Shown one piece after another: positions 1 to 11,200 of a DNA stretch of 64,000 nt; position 1 is the stretch's first letter; each line of letters opens with the position of its first letter. The notes beneath the pieces were generated by a model. The model had not been told where the DNA came from and made no database searches. It worked only from the letters and a program-made list of their open reading frames with translations. Both the position numbers and the translations under genes were made by a program. The stretch comes from Ophiostoma sp. CBS 140.51 (Eukaryota > Ascomycota > Sordariomycetes > Ophiostomatales > Ophiostomataceae), in assembly GCA_029298735.1 (NCBI GenBank), contig JANSLP010000006.1, positions 310,001 through 374,000 on the forward strand, in the 5' to 3' direction.

Positions 1-340
1 GATTGTCGCTTACGACGAGGGCCTTGTGCGCGGCGATGCTGTCCTGGCTGCCGCAGTCTGGCGCAACCTGTTCAAGGCCAGCCCGGACGTCGACCTGCGC
101 CACCTGGCGGCCGTTGTCGCGTGGATGCGCCGCAGCATGGCGCAGCTGGACCGCATGCCGGACGAGTCGCTAATCCTGCACGCAGGTGCCGGCATCTTTT
201 CCTGGGCGCCGCCGACGGCCGACGTGCCGATTGTCGACGAGCCGGCAACCAAGGAGCTGGGCCTTCTGATGCAGCAGGCGTCCAGCAAGGAGGGCTCGTC
301 GACCGAGGCCGCAGACTCCAAGAAGGTTGCGTCTGCATAA
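1..340 (+). CDS. CBP3: CBP3-type ubiquinol-cytochrome c chaperone, C-terminal part (5' end outside window)
   Basis: Only the last ~112 codons are present; the frame enters at base 2 and stops with TAA at 338-340. The visible segment contains YDEGLVRGDAVLAAAVWRNL, which matches the conserved core of the ubiquinol-cytochrome c chaperone family, followed by a helical stretch (AAVVAWMRRSMAQLDRM) and a hydrophilic, family-variable tail. In yeast, Cbp3 with Cbp6 binds mitoribosomes at the tunnel exit and newly made cytochrome b, feeding it into complex III assembly on the inner membrane. The N-terminal targeting sequence cannot be seen. The gene converges on DFR1, whose stop lies 300 bp away. The family call rests on remembered motif similarity; the position at the window edge means truncation is only apparent. 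Confidence 0.8.
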   Translation, partial: IVAYDEGLVRGDAVLAAAVWRNLFKASPDVDLRHLAAVVAWMRRSMAQLDRMPDESLILHAGAGIFSWAPPTADVPIVDEPATKELGLLMQQASSKEGSSTEAADSKKVASA

Positions 341-640
341 GGCGAGCGGACCAAGGATAAATAAACAAAATTCATGTATATTATTTTTATTTTGAGAAAA
401 ACTATATAGACAAAAGAGATGGCGAAAAGGAGGATTGGAAGGCTGCGGACAATACGGTTACGACGTTTATGTCTGGCAGACATGGGCGGCAGGGCATGAC
501 TTTTATTGCATCAAGGCGTTTATGATTTTTTTTTCTTTACCTGGCACTTGGACCTTTTCTGTCTTTTCTCTTTCATTCATTGGCTTTATTTGGTTGGCAT
601 AGAGCGACGGTGGGCATACCCTACTCGCAAAAGAGATAAT
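341..640. other. Convergent 3' intergenic region
   Basis: Shared 3' flank of CBP3 (plus) and DFR1 (minus). It is AT-rich, with AATAAA-like sequences just after the CBP3 stop (GATAAATAAACAAA around 355-367) that could direct polyadenylation. No gene is seen. Confidence 0.6.
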
Positions 641-1376
641 CTAATCTACCCTCTCCCACATTTGAAACTCATACTCTGTCCCATTCTCCGTCTGGTTACC
701 TTCTGGGACTTCCTCGCCGATCCACGCCGCGTGCTCTTCGCGGCTCCGCTGCACCCATTTTGGTACATCAGTGGTTATCTCAGTCGTCGCTCCTGACCCC
801 AGTGCCAGCGGGAAGAACGTGTCGCATGCAAAGTCCGACTGCACACGCGTCAACAGCACCCGCCGTGCCTCGGCCAGGCCTAGGGCCGCCGCATAAATCT
901 GTGCACCGCCAATGACAAAGACGCGGTTGGGTGTGCTCGCGGCTGCTTCTGTCGCTTCTGCCGCCGCCGTCCGCGACCGCAGATACTCCAAGGCTGCCTC
1001 CAGCGATGACGCCTCGACAGGAGCAGCGCCAGGGCCGCCGACTGGATCTTTTGGCAGTCCAGGCGCAAACGACCGGCTAATGACCACATTGAGACGGCCG
1101 CGCAGAGGCCGGAACTTGGGCGGGATGCTGTCCCACGTCTTGCGGCCCATAATCACAGCGTTTCCCTAGATAGGTCAGCAACTGTCAATTTGAAAGAGAA
1201 TAGGGTAGACTTACCTCTCCCCGCTTGGTAACGCGCGCAAAATAGGCCATCTCCTTGCGAAGTCCTGTCCATGGAAGACCGCCATTGGCACCAATGCCCA
1301 TATCGCGGGCGGTGGCAGCGACCACGAGTGTCAGCTCGAGAGGAGCGATTGTCGGAGGCATTTTTTCTGTGGTCAT
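641..1376 (-). CDS. DFR1: Dihydrofolate reductase
   Basis: Two exons on the minus strand, 1376-1215 and 1165-641, joined across a 49-nt intron (GTAAGT donor, TAG acceptor, GCTGAC branch), give 228 residues. The join restores the contiguous motif GNAVIMGRKTWDSIP. Recognisable folate/NADPH-binding parts are GIGANGGLPW (~27-36), the catalytic acidic residue in LRKEMAYF (Glu42), NVVISR and FVIGGAQIY. DHFR reduces dihydrofolate to tetrahydrofolate with NADPH for thymidylate and purine synthesis. The start chosen is the ATG at 1376 (MTTEKMPP). The frame is open further upstream, but that extension shows no DHFR similarity. An Ala/Glu-rich insertion (about TAAAEATEAAAST) precedes FVIGGAQIY, a typical spot for variable loops in fungal enzymes. 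The gene is divergent from the next one and shares its promoter. Confidence 0.95.
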
Positions 1377-1723
1377 TTCAATGCAGCAGAGTAATCTTGT
1401 TGTGTCGTCAACAGTGCCGCCCTTGTCGTGGGGTTGAAATGTTGACTCCCCTCCCCTCAATAGCTATGCGCGTCGTCGTTCCTGGCGCGTTAAGTGGGTC
1501 CACTTTTATGTCCGTCGTACCTTCCACGAAAAACCCGTCATCCGATATTTTGGGCAGTCTCATAGCGTCTCGAAAAAAATTTAAAGCTTCACCAAAAATA
1601 GAGCTTCACATCAAGCTTTCACCACGGAAAGACAAGACAAGTGTCTTTGCTCCCACAAAAAATTATACGCCAATTGACCTGCTTGCGTCTGTCTGCCCAC
1701 TTTTACAGCCGCACCATAGCGCA
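1377..1723. promoter_or_regulatory. Bidirectional promoter between DFR1 and a mitochondrial-type membrane protein gene
   Basis: 347 bp separate the two divergent start codons, so both genes must draw on this stretch. No canonical TATA box stands out. The plus-strand frame of the right-hand gene stays open across it, but the protein it would add looks unlike a conserved domain, so I treat it as leader. Confidence 0.5.
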
Positions 1724-2977
1724 ATGGCGTCCCTTTCCAGGGGCTTCGCGGGGCTCGCCTACCACGGCTTTGCGACCGGCCTGCTCAAAACACAACATGC
1801 AGCCATGATGCCAGGCTCTCTATCCGGCACGGGCAGCTCTCACATTCTGTCCGCTCTCCGGATACGGCTTTCTTCATCACCATCAACCACCCCGGCAACA
1901 ACACGCTTTTTCTCATCCTCTCGTCTAGTCTACGGCAAAGGTCCCGCCGGCAAGGTATCAAGGAACCTGCCATCACAATACCAATCAAACTACACATCAG
2001 CAAAGTCACAACCGGTCACATCAGCACCAAAGACGGCCTCCAAGGTCAAGGTTCAGGCCAAACCACGAGCTGGGCCTGTCACTAAAGCTGTCCCTAGCTC
2101 CGGCTCAATCATCACTGCTGCCGCGGTTGCGGGCAACGGTTTTGCCGAACAGCTTGGCCGCCGGTCCGTCAGCACACTTCTCTACGAAGCCCCCTCCCAC
2201 ACGCTGTTCTGCTTCACGTCGATTTTGGCCGGTACTACTACGATTATCTACACCCTCATCAACTACTGGAGCATATTCGTGTATCCGCCCGAGGACTTGC
2301 TGTGGTGGGTCCCACACGCCTTTGCCGTCATCTGCGGCGCCATGATTGCTGGCGGCGCGTATTTCGTGTCGGGCAGCGTCGGCATCATCCGCGTCATCAA
2401 CGCTATCCCGTCGGCGCGCATTGAGGCGATTGCTGGCAAGGGTGCAGCAGCCACGGCGATGCGTGCCGTCAAGGACGCCGGCGGTGGCCCTGTGCCGCCC
2501 GTGTTCCTGGAGCTCGAGATTGGACGTGTGCTGCCCATCCTTCCGGCCCGCAAGCGGTATATCCTGCCTGAGAAGATGGAGGTGCCTTTCCGGTTTGCGT
2601 CGTACGGCCTGAGCGGCGAGGGCGTGCCCAAGAGTGTGACTGCGGCTGCTGCCGCCACTGGTGGCGCCGGAGCCACAGACGCCAACACCGCGCCTGTGAC
2701 TAGCTACGAGCGCGTGAAGGCGCACGCGGCCGAGAAGGAGCGCCAGGCCAAGGCCCGCGAGTACGAGATGAACCACCTGATGACGGCGCCCTTCCGCCAC
2801 GCCGGCCAGGGTGCACGCAGCAGCTGGCAGGAGGTCCGTCGCGTGTTCTCGCGCGAGGGCTTCATCAGGGTCCTTATCAACGGCGACCGCCAAAAGTTGG
2901 ATGTGTCTGGAGGCTGGGCACTGGAAAACGGCCGCGCTCTCGACCGTCTGATCAGCATCAAGAATGACATTAAATAG
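1724..2977 (+). CDS. Two-helix mitochondrial-type membrane protein, possibly Mrx15/TMEM223-like
   Basis: Single exon, 417 residues, from the ATG at 1724 (context GCAATGG). The N-terminus is rich in Ser/Arg/Ala with few acidic residues and contains TTRFFSSSRLVY, resembling a mitochondrial presequence with processing site. Two hydrophobic helices follow, about residues 159-179 (HTLFCFTSILAGTTTIIYTL) and 195-220 (AFAVICGAMIAGGAYFVSGS). A soluble C-terminal domain comes next, with a striking hydrophobic motif LELEIGRVLPILPARKRYIL, an Ala/Thr-rich spacer and a basic end. Targeting, two helices and a matrix-sized tail fit the layout of yeast Mrx15/TMEM223, a mitoribosome-associated inner-membrane protein. 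That match is by architecture only and I do not claim orthology. The frame also offers an in-frame ATG at 1438; the shorter start is preferred because it puts the presequence at the N-terminus. Confidence 0.7.
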   Translation: MASLSRGFAGLAYHGFATGLLKTQHAAMMPGSLSGTGSSHILSALRIRLSSSPSTTPATTRFFSSSRLVYGKGPAGKVSRNLPSQYQSNYTSAKSQPVTSAPKTASKVKVQAKPRAGPVTKAVPSSGSIITAAAVAGNGFAEQLGRRSVSTLLYEAPSHTLFCFTSILAGTTTIIYTLINYWSIFVYPPEDLLWWVPHAFAVICGAMIAGGAYFVSGSVGIIRVINAIPSARIEAIAGKGAAATAMRAVKDAGGGPVPPVFLELEIGRVLPILPARKRYILPEKMEVPFRFASYGLSGEGVPKSVTAAAAATGGAGATDANTAPVTSYERVKAHAAEKERQAKAREYEMNHLMTAPFRHAGQGARSSWQEVRRVFSREGFIRVLINGDRQKLDVSGGWALENGRALDRLISIKNDIK

Positions 2978-4126
2978 GGCTGGCGATGCAAGAGGTGGTC
3001 TCCCATCTGCGATGACCTTATGATATTTGTACCTAGAGCTGTATACTAGACAAAATTGAAAGTTAAACCAAAATCAAAAGCAAAAACCAAAAGTCAAAAT
3101 CAGTACATTCCATACGTGTATTGAGACCTGGAGGGCGGTCAAGAGACAAACCAAAGAGGAAAGTACACTCAGAAGGTAAAGCCTCAGAAAAGCCTCGCCC
3201 TCTCCCTTCAAGCTTGTTTCCAAATCTTACTTGTTTTCTCTTATTTCTTTCTCTTTTTCATTGTTGAAATTGGTCTAGACTTCTCCTCACTTGTATCCCC
3301 CACATCTCGGTGCTGTTGAAGAGCCGTTGCATGGAGAATCATGGAGAACATTTACAAAGTAATACGCTGTGGGCTCGGCGCATGGCCTGGCCCGGCCTAG
3401 TGACATCACTTTGCGCCGAGAATGGCGCCGCAGCTTGGTACCACCTGCCAGCGGCTCCTTCCAACTGTGGACAGACCAAAATGAACCTAGTACCCAAAAT
3501 TGACACGTGACAGCCATTTTGTTCTAGAAGGCCAACTTACAACAGCTTCGTCGATCACAGCTGTCATCCAGGAGCTCAAGAACTGTCATCTACTCAGGAT
3601 TGAGTTTTCAAAAAATACAAACAACAGCTAATTAAGGAAGAAATACTTTCTTCAAAACCCTCCAGCTCGTCGACAAACCGTGGCGGGGATTCGCCCCCCA
3701 AATCCAACTACTGAGTCTTTACGGCCCTTTTCTGCCCCTTCCACCCAGTTTCGTGGTAATCTGTCCTATTCTCCCCATTTCTGCGCGTTCGCGCACGCGC
3801 TAAGCCGCCAGCCTAAGCTCCCCACTGCGACCTTTGGCGCCCCCTTTTCCACCAAATCGGACCAGGGAAAGACGACAGCTTGTCGGCTGGCCTTTCTTCG
3901 CTTGGCTCTTTTTTTCATCATCGCTCCTGCTGTTTGTGACTATCACCTTTCGCGACGAAGTTTCCCCGCAAACTCTATTCTTCCCTTCATCCTCTCCTTC
4001 TTCTCTTCCTCGCTCCTTCCTTTACTTCTCTCCTTCTCACCCCATCTTTACTTCCATCTTGGGACCTCACCTCTCGCATCGCCTTTTCTCCCTCGTCCTC
4101 TCTCACCACCTCTCACAACCGCCACC
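2978..4126. other. Intergenic region with pyrimidine-rich SEC12 leader
   Basis: Holds the 3' flank of the membrane-protein gene (A-rich, with repeated AAAATCA/AACCAAAA words around 3060-3105) and the promoter/leader of SEC12. From about 3940 to 4120 the plus strand is almost pure C/T, a common feature of highly used filamentous-fungal promoters and 5' leaders. Open frames in this stretch are compositional and show no domain. Confidence 0.6.
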
Positions 4127-6376
4127 ATGGACATCCGCACATCGCATACCACGCTCGACTACCCACTCTACGTCTGCGACTTTGACCCAACCGATGCAGG
4201 ACGGCTCATTGTCGGCGGCGGTGGCGGTGCTAGTCGGACAGGCGTTGGCAACAAGCTGGTGAGCTTCCTTCTCTTATTCGTGTTGTGCTCTCCTCTTGCG
4301 ACACGTACTAACTCATGCTAGACCCTCCTCAACTCCTCCAAGCCCGAAGAGCCCCGGCTCACAGTCACCTCCGAGATCGAGCTCTCCAAAGACGAAGACA
4401 GCGTCACCAGCTTCGCCACTGGCCCTCGTCGCGGCCGCACGACCCTCACATATGCCGGCATCAACTCCGACCTCGACTCTTTGAAAAAGGGCCGCAACGA
4501 CCATTTCCGCGTCTTTGGCGTCGACGGACCCTCGTCGTCCTCTTCAAAAGCAGCTGCCGCGCCCTCTGCCTCCTCGTCCAAGATATCTGAGCTAGCGCGC
4601 GCGCCCTTCTTCACCGCCGCCGAGCCCGACGCCGACACCTACCAGCGCCTCGTACGCGTCTCTGCGCCCTTCTCCGACGGCCAGGGCAGCACCCTTCCCC
4701 AGCTCGGCGCATGCGCTACCGGCCTGTCCAAGTCGCCCCAGATCGTTCTGTTTGACGTCACGACCGCTGCGCCTGCAGCAACCGCTCCATCGGCCAAGTC
4801 GACCGCCGCTGCGACGGTCCTGCCCAAGATCCGCGGCCGTATCGACCTATCCAAGGACGTGGCCGACCTCGACATTATCCAGACCGACGCCGAGCAGTAC
4901 CAGCTGGCCTATTGCACTGACCATGAGCTGTTCCTGTTCAACGTCGCCACAAAGGGCAGCATGGCAGCTGCAGCGCTCGGCGGCAAGCGTCGCAACAGCA
5001 GCAGCAGTGGCACCGCTGGCAGCACTGCTCTGACTGCAGCTTCGACCGCCGCAGAAAGCAGCAGCGAGGAGCCGTACCTGGCGTACGAGATCACCACAGA
5101 CGTTGCAACGGGCCGCACAACACGTCCCATCTTCCGCTCCATTCGTTACATCACTCCGCGCTTCATCCTGGCCGTCTGCAACCTGCCAAAACGCACCGGC
5201 GCGTTCCTGCTGGGGCTGCGCCTACCCGACATTTCGCCCGCCGTCGACGGCTCTGGCGAGCAAGCCCGCATCACCATCAACGTCAAGCTGCCCAAGTCCG
5301 TCACACAAGCCACGGGCCTGGCTGCGCGCAACCTGACGCCTCCCGTCGCGCCGGGCACCCGCCAGTCCAACGACACGCAGTTCGTCGTGGCCGTCGCCGG
5401 CGGCGACAACTCCCTGTCTCTTTACACCCTCGAATACCATAACGCCGGCGGTCGCACGGAGCTGCTGGCCAACCTCAACCCGTTCCGCACCCTTAAAGAC
5501 GTCCACGAGCTGCCCATGACGAGCATCGCCTTCTCCCACTTCCACGCACCCACATCTCCATCGACGGCCTCTACCACCGCCGCTCTCCACTACCTGCGCC
5601 TCGCCAGTGTCTCCGTCAAGAACACGGTTGTTGTCCACGCCATCCCGCTGCGCAAGCTGCCGTCCTCGGCTGGCACAGCACCTAGCACGGCCGCTGCCGC
5701 CGCGGCTGCTGCCGCTCTCACCCCTCCTCGCTACGTTGTCGCTCTCAAGTCAAAGGCGCCCTCGGGCAAGGGCTTGATTGCCATTTCTGTTCTTATCATT
5801 ACTGTGGCCATGGTCATTGCCCAGGGCTTGTTGGAGATTATGGGCTTTGCCCACCCCTTCCTGGGCGCTCGCGAAATTGTGCCCATTACCTGGCTGCACC
5901 CGCTGCCTCCCATCTATGCCGTTAACGACCGCCTGGCCCGACACCAGGCAGCAGTTGCTGCCACCGAGGGTGACTGGATTGTTGACGATGTGCCCGTGGC
6001 AGCCGTCATGGACGAGAAGACTGCTGCGGCCGCCGCATCCGAAACACACGACGATTTTGGCGCCATCCCTGAGCTGCATCCCGTGGCTGCGTTCCTGTCG
6101 ACAGGCGGTGCTCCCGCTGCCCAAGACGAGGCTGCCGGCCAGCAGGTCCTGTTCATGCGCGGCGAGGACGCCGACCACACCATTGAGGTCGTCACCCATG
6201 ACGAAGCCGAGCACGGTGCTGCCGTCAAATGGGACGACCTGAACGCGGCCCAGCAGGCTACATGGCGTGAACGTCTCACCAACGCAGGCCACTGGACCGA
6301 GGCCATGGGCGAGACGGTGCTGCGTGGTGTTCTCTTTGGTGAGATGGCCGGTATTGTCGGTGCGATGGTGCGTTAA
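4127..6376 (+). CDS. SEC12: Sec12/PREB-type guanine nucleotide exchange factor for Sar1
   Basis: Exons 4127-4258 and 4322-6376, joined in phase 0 across a 63-nt intron (GTGAGC donor, TACTAAC branch, TAG acceptor), give 728 residues. The N-terminus PLYVCDFDP then LIVGGGGGASRTGVGNKL is the diagnostic Sec12/PREB first blade with the glycine-rich potassium-binding loop. A degenerate WD40-like beta-propeller follows, interrupted by Ala/Ser-rich inserts. One membrane helix lies near residues 528-548 (GLIAISVLIITVAMVIAQ), leaving a cytosolic N-terminal exchange domain and a ~180-residue luminal tail, as expected for a type II ER protein. Sec12 activates Sar1 to start COPII vesicle budding. The protein ends GAMVR and lacks the HDEL retrieval signal of yeast Sec12, so retention must work differently. 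Start context CCACCATGG is near-optimal. Confidence 0.9.
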
Positions 6377-6905
6377 GAGGATCTGCCTACTGCTTTTGTT
6401 TGCTTAGTTTCTTTACATAAACGGAGTACGTTGTCACGGAACTGAAAAAGATTTGTATTTGTATGGAGTTTTACACTGTTTCAATTTTCCTAGTTAAAAG
6501 GTGATGGTGGTAATGTTTAGTATATTACTTAATTCGTTAATAAATAAACTTCTCAGATAATGTCCAATGTAGATAGCATAAAGTGAAGTAACGTATGTTT
6601 TTATATTCTTGATACTAGTAAACGTATATAAGAAAAAAGGACAAGCCGCCCCTCTATGAAATTCATGAAACGCGACACAGGAAAATTGAATGACAATAAC
6701 ACCAGCTCTTTTGAGTAAAAACGCCTGCCAACCTTGCCATGCTAGAGAAAGCATACAAAAGGAATATAAAAAAAATAACCAAAATAGGAAGGAAGAAGAA
6801 AAGAAAATGGGAAACGAGAAGAAAATATGACCAAAATATAAGGTGAAAAAAAAAACAAGAGTGAACAATATTAGTACACAAAATAACAACCTACTAGCAT
6901 CGCAT
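6377..6905. other. Convergent 3' intergenic region
   Basis: AT-rich stretch between the stops of SEC12 (plus) and the DUF5672 gene (minus). It is A-rich on the plus strand from 6750 to 6860 and contains several potential polyadenylation signals. No gene is seen. Confidence 0.6.
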
Positions 6906-8209
6906 CTACCACGGCACCAAGCCAGGCGGCAAAACCGGGTATTGAATGCCGTTGATGATTTCACTGCCGTAGCCGACATCGACAATACCCTGTGACATGC
7001 CGGGGATATCGACGGACCGCTTCCAGGAAGCGCCGCAGGTACCAGGAACAAACTTGGCGGCGTCCATGGCCAGGGTCATCTTGACCTCGGGGCAGTACTT
7101 CCAGACGTGCTCGCGGCGCTCGGGCGAACCCCAGATCTGATCGTGCAGGTACTTGCCGGAACCACCCGTGTGGTAGCCCATGGGCTCGTAAAAACCCGCG
7201 CGCCAGTCGTCGACGCCCTTGACGAGCTTGCCCTCGCGAGCAGCCTCCTCGAGCTCTTCCTTGCTGGCCGCCGAGATCGTAATGTTCTCCAGACGAGCGG
7301 CCTCGCCCGAGTGCATTTCACCAGAGAATGTGAGGGAGACGGTACCGTTGGCGACCTTGGACTTGGGGCGGTGACCCAGACGCTCGGCCAGCCAGACATC
7401 CTCGGGCTCGCTGCCGTCGACGCGGACCTGATCCTTGAGGACATCGACCATGGCGCTGACGCGGCGGATCGAGAGACCGCCGTTGCCGCCCCAGCGGCTG
7501 TGGGTACTCCATGGGGCGCCGATCCAGTCATACTCGAGGTACTCGTTGAGGTTGTGCTGGGAGTTGGCGCACAGGATGCTGTCGGTCTGGAAGACGAGCA
7601 GCCACTCGGCGGGCTGGAGGACGGTCTCGTAGAGCCAGCGGGTGGTGAGGAAGCGGGAAATCTCCTCCTGGCTGCCAGTGGACATGTTGGAGGGAATGTA
7701 GGTCAGATCAAGCTTGCCGGCCTTGACCTGCTCCTGGATTGCGATGGACTCATTGATCTTCTTGACGGACTCGATGGAGCCCATGAAGCGGAAGCGCCAG
7801 TCTGGGGGCACGACGGAGATGAAGTGCAGCATCAGCGGTGCCAGGATGGGGAAGGGACGGTTCTCGATAAGCAGGCCGACCTTGCTTTCATTAAAGGTGG
7901 ACCGTTGTGGCTGGGCGTACTCGAGCTTGATGGTCGGGTAGTTGACGTTGCTGGCGCTGAGCAGCGTGTCAGAGAAGAAGATGGCGAGGACGCTGCAGGT
8001 AGAGGTTAGATGTGAAAATCTCAGCAAGAAAGAAAAGAGGGGAGAACTCACAACATGAGAACGAACGCGCCGAAGAGGCGCATCCGCCGCGATGTTTTTG
8101 ACCATGCAGCCATAGACAGCAGGCTCACAGCATTCTTAATATCGCTGAAGCGGACCTCGCGCAGCGAGTCTATGCCTCGCCGCCGCAAAAAGGAGTCGGA
8201 CTCGGACAT
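6906..8209 (-). CDS. DUF5672 glycosyltransferase-like type II membrane protein (paralogue 1)
   Basis: Exons 8209-8052 and 7992-6906 on the minus strand, joined in phase 2 over a 59-nt intron (GTGAGT, CTAAC branch, CAG), give 414 residues. Choosing this start rather than an ATG at 8105 gives a sensible protein: a basic cytosolic head (MSESDSFLRRRG...) and one membrane helix at about 46-62 (LFGAFVLMFVLAIFFSDTLL), with the splice junction inside the helix. The luminal domain carries the DUF5672 signature: VVPPDWRFRFMGS, a TDSILC core near residue 189, YDWIGAPW, GNGGLSIRR and EPEDVW. The (T/S)DS-containing loop and acidic EPED motif recall metal-dependent GT-A glycosyltransferases of the Golgi. 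Activity and substrate are unknown. It shares about the same domain order and intron placement with the gene at 11850, from which it is divergent by 3.6 kb. Confidence 0.85.
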
Positions 8210-11200
8210 GGTGGGCGAGATTGTGTCGTATATTGATTCGTTTCCTTCGTTCTGCGGCCGGTTGCCGAGTATAGAGTGTCAACCACGGGACGTTTCGGCG
8301 AGATGCTGTAGGACAAGCGGGAGGAAGAAAGGAAGTAGATGAGGGTAGACGAGGAGAAGACAAGTCGAAAGAGGACAGAAGGACAGCACGAGTTGGACGG
8401 CTGCGCAATGCCACTTCTGGATCAGGACAACCGAGCACGACAGCAAGGAGTCTCTAAATTTCTCTCTTTTTTCTCTTGCTTTTTTCGCGATGTCAGAAAA
8501 GTGGCTCCCTTGTGTCGCCGTGTATTAAGTACTGATGTACTCTGTACTTTTGTCGAGAGATAGTGTATATGTACGCGTGCGTCAAGGTATGGCAGCTGCT
8601 TTTTGGGGGGCGGTGTCAAGTGTCACCGATGCAGACGGCCGTCGGACAGGTGTGACAGAGGGATGTAGGTCTTGTCGTCTGTAGTCGAGCGTCCCGAGCG
8701 TCTTTGCGTCCGTTTCGTGCGTACACTGGTCGTCTGGGAGGAGTGTCGAGACACTTGTCTTGATCAGACAAGATAGAGTCGCAGGAAACGAGTTTGAGGG
8801 AGAGAAAAGGCGTGGCTCGGCGTTGGTGAGAATTTGTGAAAGTAATACAGGTCGTTCGCGCGAATCCCAGGTCAAGAAAACGGGTCCAAGAAAGGGGGGT
8901 CCTCGACAAAATGCCAGAGAAGAAAGAGGAGACAGGATGCGCAAGGATAAAAAGATAGTGGGAGTTATGGTCTGGTGGGATCGAAGCAGTGAGAGGGCGA
9001 AAATGAGAGTGTAAAAGACGAGCCCAGAGATCAAAGAGCACGCGTTTTCTTGCACCTGTGGCGTCCCAAAACGGAGACGAAAGCACTGGGCACCAAAGTC
9101 TGGTCACCAGAGAGCGTGGGCTGGGTGGGCGTGCGTCAAACAGACAACGGGTCGAGGCGAACAAAGGGGCTGACGGTAGACGCAGAAAAAAGCAAATGTG
9201 CCAGCGAGCGCCGAATTGGGTGGCAGAATGCAGGCTACGACGCTGTGAGGTGAGGAAGACCTAGAAGACGAGAAAAGCCAAGCAAGAGACAAATAAAATA
9301 AAATCGAAATTTAATTCAGATAAAAAGATAAGACTGGCGCAATGGCCAAGCGAGCCAACGTCGCAAATTTGGTAAGGACCCGCCTCTAATGATCCTTCCT
9401 TCCAGGGCTTTTGCTTGGGATTGACAGGAGGTCGCCCCGTGTACCTTTTTTGTACCTCCAGTTCCTTGATGGCAAGCCAGGGCAAATTAGGGGAGCGGGC
9501 TCAAAAGGGCTCAACGGGCTGGCACGAACGTGACGGTCAAAATGTGACGGGCGTTTAAATAGGGGGATTTGCGTAGGGCAGCGGCGGGCAGGCACGGGTG
9601 GGATGGCTCTTGCGGTGGGAGCCTTGATGGGAAGGAGCTGCAGAGATGAATTAAACGAGTCAAACGAGCTGTCAATCGAAATGACGGGTAAACCAGGTCA
9701 CTGGGCACACGGCTGGCCATTTTCGTTCTTTATGTTCTCTTACAATGATTTACGAGTGCAGTGTATGTAAAAATAGCTGGCCACTGCCAAAAACAGCACA
9801 TGCCCAACAATACAAGCAAATTCTAGCCATATGTCTTGTCGCAGAATGCAAACAGAGTCGTCAGCGCCGACGAGGACGATGTTTCACCACCTGGGTCGCA
9901 ACTTCCTCGACAGTCTACTTCGTACAGTCTCCAATCTGTTACTCAACGACGACGCAATCGATGCAATCTATCTCTCAATCCATCGCTCGATCAAGAAGCC
10001 ACGTCCCTCATCAAGCCCTGTCACTCCAGTCGCTCTTGCCCCAGTCTCCTGCCCGGCCAATCCAGCCACCGCATGCACAACTCAGGAGCAGCGCGCCTCG
10101 AAGCCGCACGTTAGTCAGGGTGCGACAGAGGGTCTCGGAGAAATTGGCCCTGCTAGCGCGCTTTCGGGCAGTCGCTGTGGCGCTTTCGGCGATGTCTGCA
10201 ATGCCCAGGCAATAGGAGCGTCTTCCCAGCAAACCTCACTACCGTTTCCAGCAACTCTCAGCAAAAGGCCCTGCAAACGGTCCAGAGACCCCTTACTGAC
10301 CGTCCAGCGACCTGCTCTGAAGAGATAGCGTCTCCAGCGCCTGCGACCCCCATTACCTTCCATTCCTAATAGCAAATAGCAAAATAAGCACCAAGCGGCA
10401 AACCTGAATTTGCAAATTCTTGGCGCAGCTCCACGCCCGCCAAAACGGAAAGGGTGGGCTGGGGAGGCGGCTGTACCGCCACACAACGACAGGGTCCTGG
10501 ACGGAGGGCGTCGTATTAGCCCGTCGTTCGTAGCTCGTCTGCTCGTATGTTTGTTCGTTACGGTATTGGCCGTCTGCAGAATGCTGCCAATTGCGCAAAA
10601 CTGCCCTCGTGTTGGCGACAATACGAGCCACGTTTGCCACGATTGCAAAAAGGCACGGCCGGCACCGTATTTTACGTCCGATTTCCGTGTCTGACTTGCA
10701 AGCACTCCCGGGTCTCCGTATCGCTTGTCAATTTGCTTGATATCGCCTATTGTCGCCACGGTCGCGACTGTGCCAGGACAATTGAATATATTAAAATCTA
10801 AGTGGAATTTCTCGAAAATTCGCGGCCAGACGCGCCTTCCCTCCCACGCTGCCCACGCACCAATTCCCGCCAGACTGTTCTATTCAGGAAAAGGGGCTGC
10901 CCTGCGTATGGGTGGGGCCTAAACGAGCGCTGCTGCATGAGGGAAGGAGGCTGCTCGAGTGCCTTCCCAAGTCGCGCAATGTACCTTCCAAGTACCACGT
11001 TTGCCTCAGTGGTGCAACGGCGCTCAGGTTCCAGCACTTGCCGCATCTTTCGCCTTTTTTGTTAGTGGTTCGTAGTTGCCCTTTTCGACCATTGAAATCC
11101 TCCTTTTTCTTTTTTAGTTTAATTCGAGTTTCCCCTATTTATTTTTTTGGCAACTGCCCTTCAGAACCACCGACTTGCGCGCCAGGGCCACTTGACTAGT

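Noticed and set aside
2105..2893. 262-codon minus-strand frame opposite the membrane-protein gene
   Set aside because: Antisense shadow of GC-rich coding sequence; His/Arg-rich with no domain.
3680..4321. 213-codon frame running into the SEC12 first exon
   Set aside because: It is only the pyrimidine-rich leader; its continuation past 4258 reads through the SEC12 intron.
7107..8009. 300-codon plus-strand frame opposite DUF5672 paralogue 1
   Set aside because: Antisense shadow; the minus-strand protein has family motifs and a good intron.
6906..8105. ATG at 8105 as start of DUF5672 paralogue 1
   Set aside because: It would read through the 59-nt intron; the upstream ATG at 8209 with splicing gives a clean membrane helix and the same gene structure as the paralogue.
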